64,000 nucleotides of DNA from Rubripirellula sp. (GCA_012270065.1 JAAXJB010000003.1:367500-431499), one strand, 5' to 3'. Positions 34,250 to 44,196 are shown, counted from the stretch's first letter. The notes: generated by a model not told the origin, from the letters alone. Translations and numbers: made by a program.

Positions 34250-35740
34250 ATGGTAGCTCGCGACGATTCCGTCATCCGCGGCTCTTTGATTGCCTGCTTG
34301 ATCTTCCTCGTACTTTCGCTGGCGGCGAACTTTTTTCTGTGGCGACACAGTGACACCGTTGCAGCAAAGGAGCGGAATACAAGCTCCTCGCTGGACAATA
34401 TGAGAGCGGAAGTCCAAAGACTGACCGAACAGTCAACACGGCTAAAAATCATGCTTGGCGTCGGCTCCTTCAATGAGGCAGAAATCGCCCAGATGAAAGA
34501 GAACGTATCGGATGACGCTGACATGCAAACGATCGAAAAGCAGTTTGTTCAGGACATGTCGTACTTCGGAAAGGATGTTGAGGCTTCCCAACGAAACTAT
34601 CCACAATTGCCCGTGTATCTGGCCAAGGCCATCCGCGGCAGAAACTCCGAGTTATCGAACGCTCTTGCCAGAGAAGACACCATCCGCGCAGAAAGGGACT
34701 CCAAGGTCGCTGATGCTCAGGCGCTGACACAAGCTGCGGTCGACGCCCGCAAGAAGGCCGAGAGTGAAAAAGAAAAACTGGATCGCGACTACGCTCAAGA
34801 TCGAGAAAAGATGATCATTGAAAACGAGAAAGTCGTCGACTCCCGAAACAAGATTGAAAGGCAATACCAACAACTCACGACGACCTCTCGGAATGAGAAA
34901 AACCAGCTGATTAACGAAAAGAAAACCCTTCAAGGTACAATTACCACCCAAAAGTCTGAACTCAATCGCCTGAGAAGCGACCAGTTCGAGACCACTCAGG
35001 GCGAAGTTCGATACGTCGCTCGCGGTGGAAATATCACAACCATCAACCTCGGTTCGGCCGACGCACTGAGACCAGGAGTTACCTTTGGTGTGATCGACGG
35101 CGATGAAACCCGCTTGAGAGATGCAAAGGTTAAGGCAACCATTCAAGTAACCCAGATCCAAGGACCGCACCTCGCTCAGGCGCGAGTCGTCGCGTTTCCC
35201 GAAATCAAAGATCCAATCATCCCCGGCGACAAGATATTTTCTCCGTTCTGGGCACCAGGCCGAGTCGTGAAAATCGCTCTGGCGGGCAACATCGACATCA
35301 ATGGCGACGGTCGTCCAGACAATGAAGCCCTGAAAGGTCAGATTCGTGCTGCCGGCGCAATCGTTGCAGCTGAATTGAATCCCTCGGGTGCCGTGAGTTC
35401 GGGCAAGCTTGATGCAACCATCCGATTCATGGTGATCGGAGAAGAGGAGGATGCTGGAGGGGATGGAAACGAGGATGCACTGCAAGCCATCGCCGCAATG
35501 AGCCGAGTCAAGACTCAAGCGAAAGAACTTGGACTCACTGTGATCCCGGCGTGGAAACTGCAGAATTACCTGAAAACACTTAACGACACGGTCACCACTC
35601 CGCTGGGTTCCGCTACACGCGGCGAAGATTTTCCGCCGGAGCCATATGTCAGTGGCAATCGTTTGCAAAACACCGGTGCGGAAATCTACAACGCACCCGC
35701 CAAGCGGATGCAGAACGGTAACAAAGTACTCCCACCGTGA
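34250..35740 (+). CDS. Membrane-anchored coiled-coil protein with FlgT-like domain
   Basis: A 496-residue protein with one N-terminal membrane helix (about residues 10-30) and a long coiled coil (about 35-255) rich in Lys, Glu, Gln and Asn. After it comes a small beta domain (about 258-325) with GEVRYVARGGNITTINLG and later LAQARVVAF, resembling the C-terminal beta domain of FlgT-like proteins. A further alpha/beta region (about 330-410) contains the DINGDGRPDNEAL motif. The family is planctomycete-type; function is unknown, probably scaffold or surface-structure assembly. It is divergent from the pseudopilin operon and ends at a strong terminator. Confidence 0.75.
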   Translation: MVARDDSVIRGSLIACLIFLVLSLAANFFLWRHSDTVAAKERNTSSSLDNMRAEVQRLTEQSTRLKIMLGVGSFNEAEIAQMKENVSDDADMQTIEKQFVQDMSYFGKDVEASQRNYPQLPVYLAKAIRGRNSELSNALAREDTIRAERDSKVADAQALTQAAVDARKKAESEKEKLDRDYAQDREKMIIENEKVVDSRNKIERQYQQLTTTSRNEKNQLINEKKTLQGTITTQKSELNRLRSDQFETTQGEVRYVARGGNITTINLGSADALRPGVTFGVIDGDETRLRDAKVKATIQVTQIQGPHLAQARVVAFPEIKDPIIPGDKIFSPFWAPGRVVKIALAGNIDINGDGRPDNEALKGQIRAAGAIVAAELNPSGAVSSGKLDATIRFMVIGEEEDAGGDGNEDALQAIAAMSRVKTQAKELGLTVIPAWKLQNYLKTLNDTVTTPLGSATRGEDFPPEPYVSGNRLQNTGAEIYNAPAKRMQNGNKVLPP

Positions 35741-35772
35741 CGTGCAAACTGCATGATTTGACTCATCGATGG

Positions 35773-35804
35773 CGTCGTGAGCACACTGCTCACGACGTTT
35801 TTTT
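35773..35804 (+). terminator. Strong intrinsic terminator after the coiled-coil gene
   Basis: An 11-base-pair perfect stem CGTCGTGAGCA / TGCTCACGACG (35773-35783 with 35787-35797) with a CAC loop is followed by seven Ts. It lies 33 bases after the stop codon at 35740 and should terminate plus-strand transcription. Confidence 0.93.
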
Positions 35805-36033
35805 GTCTTAGGACTGGGCTTTCGGGAAATCACGCGTTAGATGACTGTTTGATTCGAAGAGTCATCAGTTCAGTGAAGGTGGTGAACCGCACCGAGTCTT
35901 TTCGCTCTAGCCCATACTGACGCACGGCAGACCGGGAGACATTTATCCTGACCCCGAACGCAGAAAAGTGGATAGCATTGCGTTGGGTGCTCCATGTCGA
36001 CCATTGCATGGACTGGGATGGGTAGGAGACCGC

Positions 36034-37515
36034 CTAGCTTCCATGAGCTTCGGGGGACAATTTTTGGGCCTGCTTTGCCAGCACACGAGCTTCCACACCA
36101 AACCTGTAGCTCAAGCGTTTCATCTCTTTATCAAGCCTGCTAGCAGCGACCTCTGAAAAACCAAGGGGCAGCGTTCCAAGACGAACCTCATCCTGATCAT
36201 TGAAACTCGCAAGGCTCGAAGCGACCAAAGTCGAACGAACCAGCAGATCACTGAGACGTGAATGTGTGACCCGATCACAGAGCGGAATCATTTGGGGTGC
36301 GGACCAGTTCATTCTGGCATCAGGCATGAGTGTCATTGCCTCGTCAGTGACCGCCTCAATACGACCTTGAATGGAATCGGCATCGAGATCAAAAGCCCAC
36401 ACCCATTTTCTGGCTTCGACACGATAGACAAGATCAAACATGCGTTGTTGCCGCTGAAGCAGATGATCAAGTCGGTCAGCTGTAGCTCTCGAAACAGCTG
36501 CTCCCAGCGATACCACACCGGTCGCGACACCCTGATCACATTTGGGACGGGTTGCATTGTGTGACAGCGTTGCCGACGTGATCGGTAACGCGATTCTCTT
36601 TTCTTCGAGCCCCTTGTCATTGACATGATTTGCCTGGTCCACACGATGCAACTTTCCGTCACTAAATCGGGGTTGTTGAATCGCGTTGCGTTTTCGCAAA
36701 CGCCAATTCGACCAGGCTTCAGCCAAACCTCGGGGGCCACCGGAGACAGTATTGAAGGACACCTCGGTCCCTTGTCCGACTCTCGAACAGACTTGCAACT
36801 CAGAGAAATGCAATGCTGCCAACTGACGCGAGATCAACAACCCCAGTCCTTCGCCAGCAAAGTTCAATTCAGCATCCACTGGAAGTGTATCCGCACCAGA
36901 CTGCTCGCCGGTCATCCGCTCCAGCACGCTCCGCTTTATCCCGTTTCCGCGATCGATTACCGCCCACCGCACTCCATTACTGCCGCGTGGTGAATGCACC
37001 TGCACCAGTACCACTCCGTTTTCCCGCGTGGCTCGAATCGCGTTTGTCGCCAAATTCACGACAAGCCTGCGGATCAGAGCAATATCCGCATAGACTCTCG
37101 TCTGAACATCGACCATGACGTCCCAAAGCACATCGATTTTTCGGGGAATCACCCACGGCCGAAGCGTCTCCTCGATTGACTTTCGAATTTCTGCTATTGA
37201 AACCCACTGCCGATCAACACGTGGAATGCCAGTCCGCAAACGCTCCAACTGAACCATCTCCTCGATCATCTGGAACATGCAGTCGCACTGATCCATTGCC
37301 GAATCGAGAAAAAGAAGCTGTTCTTCCGTCACATCTCCGGCAGCTCCATCGCGAACCAGACGCATCGATTCCCGAACGGTTGTCAGAGGAGAACGCAGGT
37401 CATGCGCAGTCTCACTCATCAAGTGTGAAGCTGCATTGAGCCATGCCCGATCAGTTGGCCGACGCACAGGCCTTGCTCGATGTCCGCTGGTTGTTTTTAG
37501 CAGAGGTTTGGACAC
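36034..37515 (-). CDS. Soluble sensor histidine kinase with long C-terminal extension
   Basis: A 493-residue kinase with a GTG start and no membrane segment. His38 lies in TAHDLRSPLTT, the phosphoacceptor box. The N box is VVNLATNAIRA (Asn158), the G1 box DRGNGI (188-193) and the G2 box GEGLGL (221-226). After the ATPase domain, about residues 245-493 form an extra region without a known domain, including RVEARKWVWAFDLDADS and many conserved-looking aromatic and acidic residues. No receiver or regulator gene is adjacent, so the partner is unknown. The kinase part is short of an input domain; the C-terminal extension may sense or dock. Confidence 0.87.
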   Translation of the reverse strand: MSKPLLKTTSGHRARPVRRPTDRAWLNAASHLMSETAHDLRSPLTTVRESMRLVRDGAAGDVTEEQLLFLDSAMDQCDCMFQMIEEMVQLERLRTGIPRVDRQWVSIAEIRKSIEETLRPWVIPRKIDVLWDVMVDVQTRVYADIALIRRLVVNLATNAIRATRENGVVLVQVHSPRGSNGVRWAVIDRGNGIKRSVLERMTGEQSGADTLPVDAELNFAGEGLGLLISRQLAALHFSELQVCSRVGQGTEVSFNTVSGGPRGLAEAWSNWRLRKRNAIQQPRFSDGKLHRVDQANHVNDKGLEEKRIALPITSATLSHNATRPKCDQGVATGVVSLGAAVSRATADRLDHLLQRQQRMFDLVYRVEARKWVWAFDLDADSIQGRIEAVTDEAMTLMPDARMNWSAPQMIPLCDRVTHSRLSDLLVRSTLVASSLASFNDQDEVRLGTLPLGFSEVAASRLDKEMKRLSYRFGVEARVLAKQAQKLSPEAHGS

Positions 37516-37974
37516 GATTGGATTCCGTCGAAAGTCTGAGCCCCCGCGTTTATGTTTGCAACGGGGAGCGGCCTATCCTTGAAATTCGACAGCCAGCGCA
37601 CTTACCACCAACAAATGAACCGGGACTTCACTCCGGTATCTCCCGCTGCCTGTCCCTCATGCCACATTTGAGGATCGTAGGAATATCGAACGCCAGCGGC
37701 AACGGTCAAACAAAGCGCAATGTGCACATCCGGCGCAGAAGGCAGACTCGATGAAAACATCACACTTTGACAACTTCCGACAGCATCAACGCCTGACAAG
37801 ATGTCCGAATAAAGCCGGTTGCGAACGCCTTCAATCTACGCAGCAGATTCCATGCACCAATTGAACGCTTTCAACGTCTCAACCCTGCGAGCATGCTCTT
37901 GCTGTATTGAATGGATCCAATGCTGCGATGCGTCAGCCCCGAATCACTTTCAACGCACCTCGAAGTCCTGAAAA
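37516..37974. other. Intergenic region without recognisable gene
   Basis: 459 bases upstream of the soluble histidine kinase and downstream of the sugar permease. Open frames here have implausible composition. A 10-base palindrome GAGCATGCTC lies at 37889-37898. No T-tailed hairpin follows the permease stop. The kinase promoter should lie here. Confidence 0.5.
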
Positions 37975-39510
37975 CTAGTTCGAGGCGGACTTCATTGCCC
38001 GCCGGCGTGCCGCAATACGCCGCACAGTTTCATCCAGAGTGACCCCCACCAGAATGACGAGCCCGATGATCGTGAATTCGAGGCGATCAGGAATTTTCAA
38101 CAGCAGGATCAAATTGTTCAACAACATCATCACCGCTGTACCCGCGATCACTCCAAAAATGGAACCTTCACCTCCTCGAAGACTGCAACCACCAAGAACA
38201 GCAGCGGCAATCGCATAAAGTTCATAGAAATTGCCAAAACTCGAAGGTGAAATCGAGCCTGAATCAAGGGCAAAGAGAATCCCGCCAGTGGCTGCACAAA
38301 CGGTGCAAATCACATAGGCAAGGATCGTAACCCGGCCGGTCCGAATGCCGCTGTACCGAGCGGCTTCCTCATTGCTTCCCAAGGCCATTAAATAGCGTCC
38401 CCAGATTGTCAGATTGAGGAAGACTGCAGCAACGACCGCGGCACAAAGAAAGACAAAAAGAGGGTAGGGGATTCCGAACGTATTTGCGCCGTCTCCCCAC
38501 TCAAACAGGGTAAGTTTCCCCGATCCAAGTGGACTCAGCGTTTCCTTGTACTCGATACCAAACCCGACCGGATTGTCGTCCACCAACCACCGGGAGATCC
38601 CACGATAGATCAGCAAACCGCACAAGGTGACAACAAACGGCTGGAGGTGTACCCGAGTCACCAGTAGGCCATGTATCAAACCCAGGAGACCTGCGATTCC
38701 CAGTACCGAAAGGATTGCCAGCGGGATCGCCATGCGTTGCTGTCGCTCCGTGGGTACAGCCATCCACTCTTTGGAAAATCGCTCACCAAGTGTTTGTTCA
38801 AACTCGATTCGCGACACGCTACCGTCCTGCGTTGCCGCACTGACAACCAGATCTTTCAACCCCAGAGTTGGGTGGAAGAAAGTAACGCGATCACGTGCTG
38901 TCAAATCAAAAGGCACATCACGCAGGCTGACCCATGCGGGTTGATCCTTCTCAGCAGGCCCGAAGTCCGCAATTTCAAAAGCCATCGCAACCTGGCCGGA
39001 ATCCTCATCCCGCGACAGGCCCTCAACTTTCAAAACAGTGCCAACCCCGATCGATTTGTTGTCCGAATTAGCTAACTGAACAGGCTCCACATCGAGTACG
39101 GTCAATAAAGCAGGGCGTCTGCCACGATACATCCGCAGTTTGTCTCCCGCTTTGTAAGTGCCGTCCGCATTTCCATAAACGACGACGCTCTGTTGCTGCG
39201 AGTTAGCACTGCGAACATCAAAAACGGATGCTGGCTCATAATCGACCTGCAGAAAAATCCCCAACAGACATCCTGCCAGACATACGATTGAACCGACCGA
39301 AAGGTCAATTCCGCCCGTGATTATGACAAATGCCACACCGATCCCAAGCAAACCATACATCGATACCCGACGTAGCAGGTTTTCAAGATTATTGGACTGC
39401 AAAAAGGTGCTACTAAAAATGTCAGTCCACGGGTCTGAGGTCATCAGCACCATGAAAACAAAAAGCATTACCAACAAGCCAAAAATACCGAGCGATTTTG
39501 CATTCATCAA
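37975..39510 (-). CDS. RbsC-like sugar ABC permease with large extracytoplasmic insertion
   Basis: A 511-residue permease, compared with about 320 for RbsC. The core is recognisable: ITGGIDLSVGSIVCLAG (about residues 64-80), the GLLVTRVHLQPFVVTLCGLLIYRG stretch in two parts (281-304) and the LALDSG...GGCSLRGGEGS loop near the end. Between residues about 90 and 258 an additional, mostly hydrophilic and beta-like domain is inserted in a loop that is normally short and faces the periplasm. The gene overlaps the ATPase gene by 4 bases. The transporter likely imports a sugar or sugar derivative. The insert may interact with the binding protein or substrate. Confidence 0.88.
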   Translation of the reverse strand: MMNAKSLGIFGLLVMLFVFMVLMTSDPWTDIFSSTFLQSNNLENLLRRVSMYGLLGIGVAFVIITGGIDLSVGSIVCLAGCLLGIFLQVDYEPASVFDVRSANSQQQSVVVYGNADGTYKAGDKLRMYRGRRPALLTVLDVEPVQLANSDNKSIGVGTVLKVEGLSRDEDSGQVAMAFEIADFGPAEKDQPAWVSLRDVPFDLTARDRVTFFHPTLGLKDLVVSAATQDGSVSRIEFEQTLGERFSKEWMAVPTERQQRMAIPLAILSVLGIAGLLGLIHGLLVTRVHLQPFVVTLCGLLIYRGISRWLVDDNPVGFGIEYKETLSPLGSGKLTLFEWGDGANTFGIPYPLFVFLCAAVVAAVFLNLTIWGRYLMALGSNEEAARYSGIRTGRVTILAYVICTVCAATGGILFALDSGSISPSSFGNFYELYAIAAAVLGGCSLRGGEGSIFGVIAGTAVMMLLNNLILLLKIPDRLEFTIIGLVILVGVTLDETVRRIAARRRAMKSASN

Positions 39511-41033
39511 TCTATTACCGTTGCCCCTTCATTAGCCTTTCCTGTAGCCAGTTGCATAATGGCTTCTTCCGACAATTCAGACCGCTGAAGCTCTCCAGTG
39601 ATGCGTCCTTCATGCATCACAATGGTCCGGTCACTCATGCCCATGATTTCTTCCATCTCACTTGAAACAAACAGAACAGCAAGACCTTCCTTCGCGAGCT
39701 TTTCCATCAATTGATAGATTTCCTGTTTCGCCCCAACATCAATTCCCCGCGTCGGTTCATCAAGCAACAAAATCTTTGGCAGCATGGAAAGCCATTTACC
39801 AAGAACGACCTTCTGCTGATTGCCACCGGAAAGGAATCGGGCAATCTGGTTATCATTCGGGGTCTTGATACGCAGGTCATTGATCATTTGAGAAGTATCA
39901 CGACGTTCAACTCGATGATTCAAGAACCCACCTAGCAGACGATTACGAGACAAAGCCGCGAGGCCGATGTTGTGACGGACACTCATATCGATCACAAGAC
40001 CATTGAGTTTCCGATCTTCGGGCACCAAGGCAATTCCAGCGTTGATTGCCGTGAGCGGGGAAGACAAGTCCACGGGTGTTCCTTCAACAACAACCTTGCC
40101 AGCGATTGGATAATCAACGCCAAAGAGCGTGCGGAGCATCTCAGTTCGCCCGGCGCCAACGAGCCCCGAAATCCCAACGATCTCACCTTGGCGAATGGTG
40201 AAATCCAGTTCATGTTCGGGCCAGGTTGGTGTTCGCAAACCCTCCACCGACAGAACGACATCTCCCGTGGCCAGCGTTTCTCTTGAATAGAACTGGGAAA
40301 TGTCCCTCCCGACCATCATCCGAACCATACTGTCATGGCTGATTTCATTTCTTTTCAGGAGACCGGCATTTTCACCATCGCGTAAAACGACAACGCGATC
40401 TGCCAGTGCTTTCACCTCACCAAGTCGGTGAGAAATGTAGATGATACTGACGCCACTCCGTCGCAAATCATGCACGACCTCAAACAATCTCTCTGCCTCA
40501 GCACTGGACAGACTTGAAGTGGGCTCGTCCATGATCAGCACTCTTGCGCCCACTGACATGGCCTTGGCAATTTCGACCATCTGTCGCTGCCCAATCGATA
40601 GTTCACTCAGAGGCTTGGTGGGTGACACATCCAAACCGATCTGCTTGAGCACCTTGGCAGCATCCTGATTGATCTGCTTTCGATCAATGAATCCGCACCG
40701 ATTGGGCTCACGTCCCAGATAGATGTTTTCCCCTACCTGCAAGTTCTCTGCGAGGTTCAATTCCTGGTGAATCAGGGCTACACCGCTATCCAGCGAGGCC
40801 TTGACGGAATCCAGAATCACGGGTTTTCCATCAATCAGAACCTGACCACTGTCCGGCAGTTGAACACCGGCAAGGATCTTCATCAAAGTGCTTTTGCCAG
40901 CGCCATTCTCACCGATAACAGCAAGCACTTCTGCGTGCTGCACCAACAGATCTACATCATGCAATGCCCTGACACCAGGAAACTGCTTTCCGACCTGACG
41001 AACCTCAAGAAGTGGCGTCTCAACCTCGGACAT
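39507..41033 (-). CDS. RbsA-like sugar ABC transporter ATP-binding protein
   Basis: A 508-residue protein with two fused nucleotide-binding domains, the layout of RbsA/MglA. The first domain has Walker A GENGAGKST, signature ELSIGQRQMVEIAKAM and Walker B LIMDEPTSSL. The second has a degenerate Walker A (GLVGAGRTEML) and a signature FLSGGNQQKVVLGKWL, as in RbsA. It starts 41 bases after the binding protein gene and overlaps the permease by 4 bases, so the three genes form one operon. It energises uptake of a pentose, hexose or similar substrate. Confidence 0.95.
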   Translation of the reverse strand: MSEVETPLLEVRQVGKQFPGVRALHDVDLLVQHAEVLAVIGENGAGKSTLMKILAGVQLPDSGQVLIDGKPVILDSVKASLDSGVALIHQELNLAENLQVGENIYLGREPNRCGFIDRKQINQDAAKVLKQIGLDVSPTKPLSELSIGQRQMVEIAKAMSVGARVLIMDEPTSSLSSAEAERLFEVVHDLRRSGVSIIYISHRLGEVKALADRVVVLRDGENAGLLKRNEISHDSMVRMMVGRDISQFYSRETLATGDVVLSVEGLRTPTWPEHELDFTIRQGEIVGISGLVGAGRTEMLRTLFGVDYPIAGKVVVEGTPVDLSSPLTAINAGIALVPEDRKLNGLVIDMSVRHNIGLAALSRNRLLGGFLNHRVERRDTSQMINDLRIKTPNDNQIARFLSGGNQQKVVLGKWLSMLPKILLLDEPTRGIDVGAKQEIYQLMEKLAKEGLAVLFVSSEMEEIMGMSDRTIVMHEGRITGELQRSELSEEAIMQLATGKANEGATVID

Positions 41034-41074
41034 CGGTACGCCATGTTTTGCGAGAATAGAACAAAAGCAAGACT

Positions 41075-42178
41075 CTACTGTCCTTTCTTGGCTCTCAAAT
41101 CAGCCCAGAACTCATCGACATTTTCCTTGGTGATGGTTCGAGGTGGGATGTCGAGATACTTGCTTTCCGGAATCGCATCAGCCTTGCCATCCAGAATACC
41201 TGTCAAAACACGCACCGATTCATATCCGTACGCGTAAGGGTTCTGAACTACCGTGCCCCCGCAAGTCCCATCTTTGATCGCCTGCAACGTGATATCGTTT
41301 TCATCGAAGCCAATCAGTTTGACGGTGCCGAGTTTATCCGCCTTCTCAAGTGCTTTGTAACAAGCGGGTGGATTGTATTCGAATAGTCCGACCATGGCAT
41401 TGATATCGGGGTATGTATTCAACGCATCCTCGGCCTTGGACTGTGCAATCTCTGGCTTCCCCTGATCGGTGATGGTTCCCAGAATTGTGTACTTGTCACC
41501 CACAATTTCACCATCGACTGGATCCCACGAGTCAGCCTGGTTGCGGTAATACTGCATATCCCGGTCGCGTCCCAGCAAGGCATCAATGACACCCTGCCGT
41601 CGGAACTTGCTGTTGTCCTGTTCCAATCGACCGATGAACAACATGACTTTACCGCCATCGGGCAGTGACTGTTTGATCAACTCTCCACAAGCAAGACCAG
41701 CTGCGTAGTTGTCGATTCCGATGTACATCAGACGGTCTGAGGCTGGTGCATCAGAATCATGCGTGATGAGCGGAACTTTCTGGGCAATGCTGTTGAGCCA
41801 ATCCACTTGATTGTCAGCATCGATTGGACTGATCGCAATTGCTTCGACTCCCGAAGTCAACAGATCTTCTACGATCCTTTTCTGCTCAACGGCAGTCGCC
41901 TGTGATGGCATCCGCACCTGGACCTCTACATCGAAATCTTTTTCAGCATCCGAGCAGCCAGCTTCAGAAATTTTCCAGAAGTCAGCGATCTGGTTTGTTA
42001 CGAAAGCGACACTCTTTTTCTTGCTTTCCCCGTCAGCATCAGCAGTGCTTTGTGTCACGGAAGCATCGCCGGCTTCCCCATCAGAAAGCACACGCAACTC
42101 GTCATTGGATGAATCGCTGCACCCCACGGAGACCGAAAAAAGCAGCAGAGTTAACAATAAGAAGCGTTGCATATTCAA
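41075..42178 (-). CDS. RbsB-like sugar-binding lipoprotein
   Basis: A 367-residue lipoprotein with lipobox SVGC at Cys20 and an acidic, low-complexity linker to about residue 53. The body is of the periplasmic binding protein class I (RbsB/LacI-like): SVAFVTNQIADFWKISEAG, then DVQVRMPSQATAVEQKRIV, LLTSGVEAIAISPIDADN and LIGFDENDITLQAIKDG. It captures a sugar or related ligand and hands it to the permease encoded downstream. It is the first gene of the operon, so the promoter lies at about 42180-42400. The precise sugar is unknown. Confidence 0.92.
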   Translation of the reverse strand: MNMQRFLLLTLLLFSVSVGCSDSSNDELRVLSDGEAGDASVTQSTADADGESKKKSVAFVTNQIADFWKISEAGCSDAEKDFDVEVQVRMPSQATAVEQKRIVEDLLTSGVEAIAISPIDADNQVDWLNSIAQKVPLITHDSDAPASDRLMYIGIDNYAAGLACGELIKQSLPDGGKVMLFIGRLEQDNSKFRRQGVIDALLGRDRDMQYYRNQADSWDPVDGEIVGDKYTILGTITDQGKPEIAQSKAEDALNTYPDINAMVGLFEYNPPACYKALEKADKLGTVKLIGFDENDITLQAIKDGTCGGTVVQNPYAYGYESVRVLTGILDGKADAIPESKYLDIPPRTITKENVDEFWADLRAKKGQ

Positions 42179-42616
42179 TACCCAGTGGCAGGCAAATTGG
42201 TTGGGAAAAAGGAGCGATTTGACTCCGAATCAAGAGTTTAGCCTGCCCAATTTCGTCAAACAACAGCCGAACGTATGTAGAAAAGAGGAAGGGGAGCTCA
42301 ATTCGCGTTCCCCAGTGGTCCGAAAATCGGCTCTCGCCGACCTGCCGCGAGCAGACTACTGACGCGTTGAGTGCCAAGAACATCTGTTTGCCGACAGTGT
42401 CCCTTCGATACAGCGATCCCGCAAATATCAGGTGTGATACCCCACACCGGGCTGCCTCTATTCGGCTTACGCCTCAACATTTGACGTCACACATCACTGT
42501 TAAATTGGGTTTTCAGGATTTCCTGTTTCGCTTCCTGAAGCGTCCATCCCGCAATTCTGGAATGCCCAAGTCTATTCCGCGTAGTGCAAATCACAGCAGA
42601 ACGCTACACTGCCTGC
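42179..42616. promoter_or_regulatory. Divergent region between the sugar importer operon and the helicase gene
   Basis: 438 bases that must hold the promoter of the RbsBAC-like operon (minus) and that of the helicase gene (plus). A GGTGTG/CACACC hairpin lies near 42431-42448 and a TGACGTCA palindrome at 42482-42489. These are candidate regulatory sites, not proven. No gene is recognised here. Confidence 0.4.
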
Positions 42617-43882
42617 ATGAATCAAATAGCTGAAAACACGGTTGACTCGGAAAACACGGTCAACTCGTTCGACGATCTCGACCTGTCACCTGTGATGCGG
42701 CGGGCATTGAAAAAAGCCGGTTTTACGACTCCGTCGCCCATTCAGGCCCAGTTGATCCCGCTTGCGATGGAAGGCGAGGACGTGATCGGTCAAGCGAGGA
42801 CAGGTACAGGCAAAACTGCTGCCTTCGCGATTCCCATCCTTGAGCAGCTTGATTCTCTGGAGGATTGCAGGGATCCCCAAGTCATTGTTGTGGTTCCCAC
42901 ACGCGAATTGGCTGACCAGGTGGGCAAGGAAACCGCACGGCTTGCCTGGGGTGTCGAAACAGAAGTCGCCGTTCTTGCCGGCGGAAAGAATATCAACCGT
43001 CAACTGCGTCAACTCGAGAACGGTGTGCAGATCGTCGTGGGTACCCCCGGGCGATTGCATGATCACCTGCAACGCAAATCGCTCCGAACTGGAAGTGTCT
43101 GGTGTGTGGTTCTCGACGAGGCTGATCGCATGCTGGACATCGGCTTTCGCCCACAAATCGAACGGATCCTGCGCAAGTGCCCACGTGACCGCCAAACCCT
43201 CTTACTTTCTGCAACGCTTCCGCCAACAGTACGACGCCTTGCCGAGTCTTACATGGTCGAGCCTACGGCCATCGACTGTTGCAAAGATGAAATGGCTGTC
43301 GAGACCATCGAACAACGCTACTTCACCGTGGCAAACGATCGCAAATCAACCCTGCTTGACCACCTGCTGAAACGCGAGAATCCAGAGCAGGCGATTGTAT
43401 TCTGCAGGACAAAACGCGGCACGGACCGGTTGTACCGACAATTCAGTCACATGCATGACAACTGCGGCAGTATGCACGGTGATATGCAGCAGCGCGAGCG
43501 GGATCGCGTTTTGCAGAGTTTGCGGGATCGAAAATTGAAAATCCTTTTCGCAACGGACGTCGTTGGCCGCGGAATCGATATCAGTACGATCTCTCACATC
43601 ATCAATTATGACGTACCACAAGACTGCGATGACTATGTCCATCGGGTGGGTCGAACCGGCAGAATGGGCCGGGAAGGCATTGCCTTCACTTTCGTGGTTC
43701 CCGGCGAAGGAGAAGTCCTCACCAGCATCGAGCAGCGTATCAACAAGGAACTGAAGCGGGATTCGATTGAGGGATTCGAAGCGGTTGCCCCGCCACCGAA
43801 AACGGTCGAATCGGATAAGCCTGAACAGCCTGCGAAAAAGCGACTCAATCCCATGCACCGGAAAGTCAAGCGACGACGCTAA
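42617..43882 (+). CDS. DEAD-box RNA helicase (RhlE/CshA-like)
   Basis: A 421-residue helicase. The ATG at 42617 (MNQIAENTVDSE) is preferred over an in-frame start at 42584. Motifs in order: Q motif region FTTPSPIQAQLIPLAM, Walker A ARTGTGKT, PTRELA, GG, TPGRLHD, DEAD box (VVLDEADRMLD), SAT (LLSATLPP), then motifs IV-VI with IVFCRTKRGTD, ATDVVGRGID and HRVGRTGRMGREG. It unwinds short RNA duplexes in ribosome assembly or mRNA decay. The short C-terminus is Pro/Lys/Arg-rich and may bind RNA. Confidence 0.95.
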   Translation: MNQIAENTVDSENTVNSFDDLDLSPVMRRALKKAGFTTPSPIQAQLIPLAMEGEDVIGQARTGTGKTAAFAIPILEQLDSLEDCRDPQVIVVVPTRELADQVGKETARLAWGVETEVAVLAGGKNINRQLRQLENGVQIVVGTPGRLHDHLQRKSLRTGSVWCVVLDEADRMLDIGFRPQIERILRKCPRDRQTLLLSATLPPTVRRLAESYMVEPTAIDCCKDEMAVETIEQRYFTVANDRKSTLLDHLLKRENPEQAIVFCRTKRGTDRLYRQFSHMHDNCGSMHGDMQQRERDRVLQSLRDRKLKILFATDVVGRGIDISTISHIINYDVPQDCDDYVHRVGRTGRMGREGIAFTFVVPGEGEVLTSIEQRINKELKRDSIEGFEAVAPPPKTVESDKPEQPAKKRLNPMHRKVKRRR

Positions 43883-44196
43883 GTGTCGATGCAGCATGCC
43901 AACACTTGCCGTTGCAGACAATCCAACCCGCTCTCGTCCACTGTCTTGGTTCGCAGGACTCCTGACCAATCTGTCGATTGGACCGGCATCCTGATTTTCG
44001 CTGTTCGCTACCGATAATCCATCGACTTTGCAGCATTGGTGGTCGAGGACCAAGCTTGCTAGACTCAAGGGACGGCACACTCCGGTTATAAACCACGACA
44101 CACTTGAGCATGCCGCGTGAGCCGTACTCCTTGTGTCTGCATCCGGCATGTTTCTACGCCCGATTCTGCTGCAATTCCAAGCACCCGCCTGCCTCC
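43883..44196. other. Intergenic region before the dehydratase
   Basis: 314 bases without a recognisable gene. An in-frame TTG at 44104 would extend the dehydratase by 31 residues, but the extension is Cys/His-rich and unlike the family. The TTGCAGCATT and GCTAGACTC words are too weak to call a promoter. Confidence 0.5.

Noticed and set aside
34652..35833. A 393-codon open frame on the minus strand opposite the coiled-coil membrane protein
   Set aside because: It lies antisense to a gene with clear membrane and coiled-coil pattern, and its composition (Cys/His/Phe-rich, no motif) looks like a shadow.
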